From: Acanthosepion lycidas
Taxonomy: Eukaryota; Mollusca; Cephalopoda; Sepiida; Sepiidae
Direction: 5' to 3'
DNA length: 64,000 nt
Assembly: GCA_963932145.1 (NCBI GenBank)
Contig: OZ010611.1
Span: forward strand, 56,677,292-56,741,291
Shown: positions 62,301-64,000 of the stretch, in pieces
Numbering within the stretch: position 1 is the first letter of the stretch
Layout: every line of letters starts with the position of its first letter
Notes under the pieces: model-generated
The model's input: only the letters and a program-made list of their open reading frames with translations
Databases searched by the model: none
Told to the model about the DNA's origin: nothing
Made by a program: the position numbers and the translations under genes

Positions 62301-64000
62301 ATCAGTGTCTTATTCTCTTCTGTTTGTGCGTTGTCTTTAGCTTTTTCTTCTATATTTAACATTATGTAGAGGCTAGGCCCCTTTCTAAATCTTCGTTGAA
62401 ATTATTTTTCCTTCTAATTCATAGAAATGGAGAAGCGTGCAATGGTGTCGTCTCATGCAACAGTGAGTTAGGAGAAAAATATTGTGGGCACAAAATGGTT
62501 GATCTGTGTCTTATCCTCTTCTGTTTGTGCCTTGTCTTTAGCTTTTTCTTCTATATTTAACTTTATGTAGAGGCTAGGCCCCCCTCTAAATCTTGGTTGA
62601 AATTATTTTTCATTCTAATTCATAGAAATGGAGTAGCGTGCAATGGTGTCGTCTCATACAACTGTAAATTAGGAGAAAAAATTTGTGAGCACAAAATGGG
62701 TGATCAGTGACTTATTCTCTTCTGTTTGTGCCTTGTCTTTAGCTTTTTCTTCAATATTTAACATTATGTAGAGGCTAGGCCCCCCTCTAAATCTTGGTTG
62801 AAATTATTTTTCATTCTAATTCATAGAAATGGAGTAGCGTGCAATGGTGTCGTCTCATACAACAGTGAGTTAGGAGAAAAATTTTGTGGGCACAAAATGG
62901 GTGATCAGTGTCTTATTCTCTTCTGTTTGCGCCTAGTCTTTAGCTTTTTCTTCTATATTTAACTTTATGTAGAGGCTAGGCCCCTTTCTAAATCTTCGTT
63001 GAAATTATTTTTCCTTCTAATTCATAGAAATGGAGAAGCGTGCAATGGTGTCGTCTCATGCAACAGTGAGTTAGGAGAAAAATTTTGTGGGCACAAAATG
63101 GTTGATCTGTGTCTTATCCTCTTCTGTTTGTGCCTTGTCTTTAGCCTTTCTTCTATATTTAACTTTATGTAGAGGCTAGGCCCCCCTCTAAATCTTGGTT
63201 GAAATTATTTTTCATTCTAATTCATAGAAATGGAGTAGCGTGCAATGGTGTCGTCTCATACAACAGTGAGTTAGAAGAAAAAATTTGTGAGCACAAAATG
63301 GGTGGTCAGTGATTTATTCTCTTCTGTTTGCGCCTTGTCTTTAGCTTTTTCTTCTATATTTAACTTTATGTAGAGGCTAGTCCCCTTTCTAAATCTTGGT
63401 TGGAATTATTTTTCATTCTAATTCGTAGAAATGGAGTAGCGTGCAATGGTGTCGTCTCATACAACAGTGAGTTAGGAGAAAAAATTTGTGGGCACAAAAT
63501 GGGTGATCAGTGTCTTATTCTCTTCTGTTTGTGCGTTGTCTTTAGCTTTTTCTTCTATATTTAACATTATGTAGAGGGTAGGCCCCCCTCTAAATCTTGG
63601 TTGAAATTATTTTTTATTCTAATTCATAGAAATGGAGTAGCGTGCAATGGTGTCGTCTCATACAACAGGGAGTTAGGAGAAAAATTTTGCGGGCACAAAA
63701 TGGGTGATCAGTGTCTTATTCTCTTCTGTTTGTGCGTTGTCTTTAGCTTTTTCTTCTATATTTAACATTATATAGAGGCTAGGCCCCTTTCTAAATCTTC
63801 GTTGAAATTATTTTTCCTTCTAATTCATAGAAATGGAGAAGCGTGCAATGGTGTCGTCTCATGCAACAGTGAGTTAGGAGAAAAATTTTGTGGGCACAAA
63901 ATGGTTGATCTGTGTCTTATCCTCTTCTGTTTGTGCCTTGTCTTTAGCTTTTTCTTCTATATTTAACTTTATGTAGAGGCTAGGCCCCCCTCTAAATCTT
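62300..64000. repeat. Zone I: return of zone B type monomers
   Basis: Monomers with cttcgttg, tttccttc, gagaagcg and catgcaacag reappear, with catgcaac at 62,454, 63,057 and 63,860 (steps 603 and 803 bp). They alternate with ggcccccctct and gtgcgttgtc copies, and one ggctagtcccc/attcgtag copy occurs at about 63,378-63,430. The gagaagcg plus catgcaac combination otherwise occurs near 17,240, 29,900 and 30,300. The array continues past the window edge. Confidence 0.83.

Larger units (their letters stand above)
1..64000. repeat. 201-bp satellite DNA array filling the window
   Basis: Landmarks such as gaggctaggc, tgatcagtg and gtctttagc recur every 201 bp from end to end. The gaggc landmark at 91 and its counterpart at 63,976 are 63,885 bp apart, which is 318 units of 201 bp minus about 33 bp of net indels. 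Intermediate checks at 20,587 and 40,678 give 102 and 202 units with net losses of 6 and 15 bp. All copies are in the same orientation, with no inversion, unique spacer or inserted element. Neighbouring copies differ mostly by substitutions at recurring positions, so variants are shared between copies rather than private. Head-to-tail organisation of this size is typical of eukaryotic heterochromatin; the chromosomal location is inference. The family was not recognised. Confidence 0.99.

Noticed and set aside
1-64000. CRISPR array
   Set aside because: The repeated unit is 201 bp with no unique spacers between short repeats; every part of the unit is repeated.
1-64000. LTR element, LINE, SINE or DNA transposon
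   Set aside because: No terminal repeats, target-site duplications, poly(A) tails or coding motifs interrupt the 201-bp period anywhere I checked.
1-64000. TATA-box-like tatattta in each monomer
   Set aside because: It lies in an A/T-rich stretch where such a match is expected by chance, and no associated transcript structure can be seen from sequence alone.
1-64000. Monomer built from three 67-bp subrepeats
   Set aside because: The A/T tracts are spaced at roughly one third of the monomer, but the sequences between them are not alike, so no internal 67-bp repeat is supported.

Overview
The whole window is one uninterrupted tandem array of a satellite DNA. The monomer is 201 bp and about 37% G+C. 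Complete copies run from about 106 to 63,990 (roughly 318 copies, with a net loss of only about 33 bp to small indels); the window begins and ends inside the array. I see no host gene, RNA gene, transposon, LTR element, CRISPR array or unique spacer on either strand. The few open frames of 67-124 codons are satellite read in one frame, not genes.

The sequence fits eukaryotic constitutive heterochromatin (centromeric, pericentromeric, subtelomeric or a knob). Two CpG sites per monomer repeatedly vary as CpA or TpG, which suggests a genome with CpG methylation. I do not recognise the satellite family and cannot name the species.

Layout, judged by linked diagnostic variants: (A) about 1-16.4 kb, mixed monomer types with a dimer array near 0.5-1.5 kb and blocks re-used 4, 12, 14, 15, 16 and 17 monomers apart; (B) about 16.4-30.8 kb, dominated by a three-monomer (603 bp) higher-order repeat; (C) about 31.0-31.9 kb, five almost identical monomers in single-monomer register; (D) about 31.9-38.2 kb, nested segmental duplications with 2-, 12-, 13- and 17-monomer offsets, followed by a five-monomer repeat at 38.2-40.1 kb; (E) about 40.1-45.8 kb, monomers with the gcagataaaa variant; (F) about 45.8-52 kb, a five-monomer repeat and then a nine-monomer repeat; (G) about 52-55.8 kb, mixed; (H) about 55.8-60.2 kb, a four-monomer (804 bp) repeat; (I) about 60.2-64 kb, mixed, then a return of zone B type monomers from about 62.3 kb.

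No genes work together here. The content is the array's own history: repeated unequal exchange or replication-based copying at several unit sizes, with older mixed monomers left between younger homogenised blocks. The observations most worth checking are the higher-order repeat mosaic, a splice-site-like arrangement in each monomer, the codon-multiple monomer length that makes spurious ORFs, and the CpG decay pattern.
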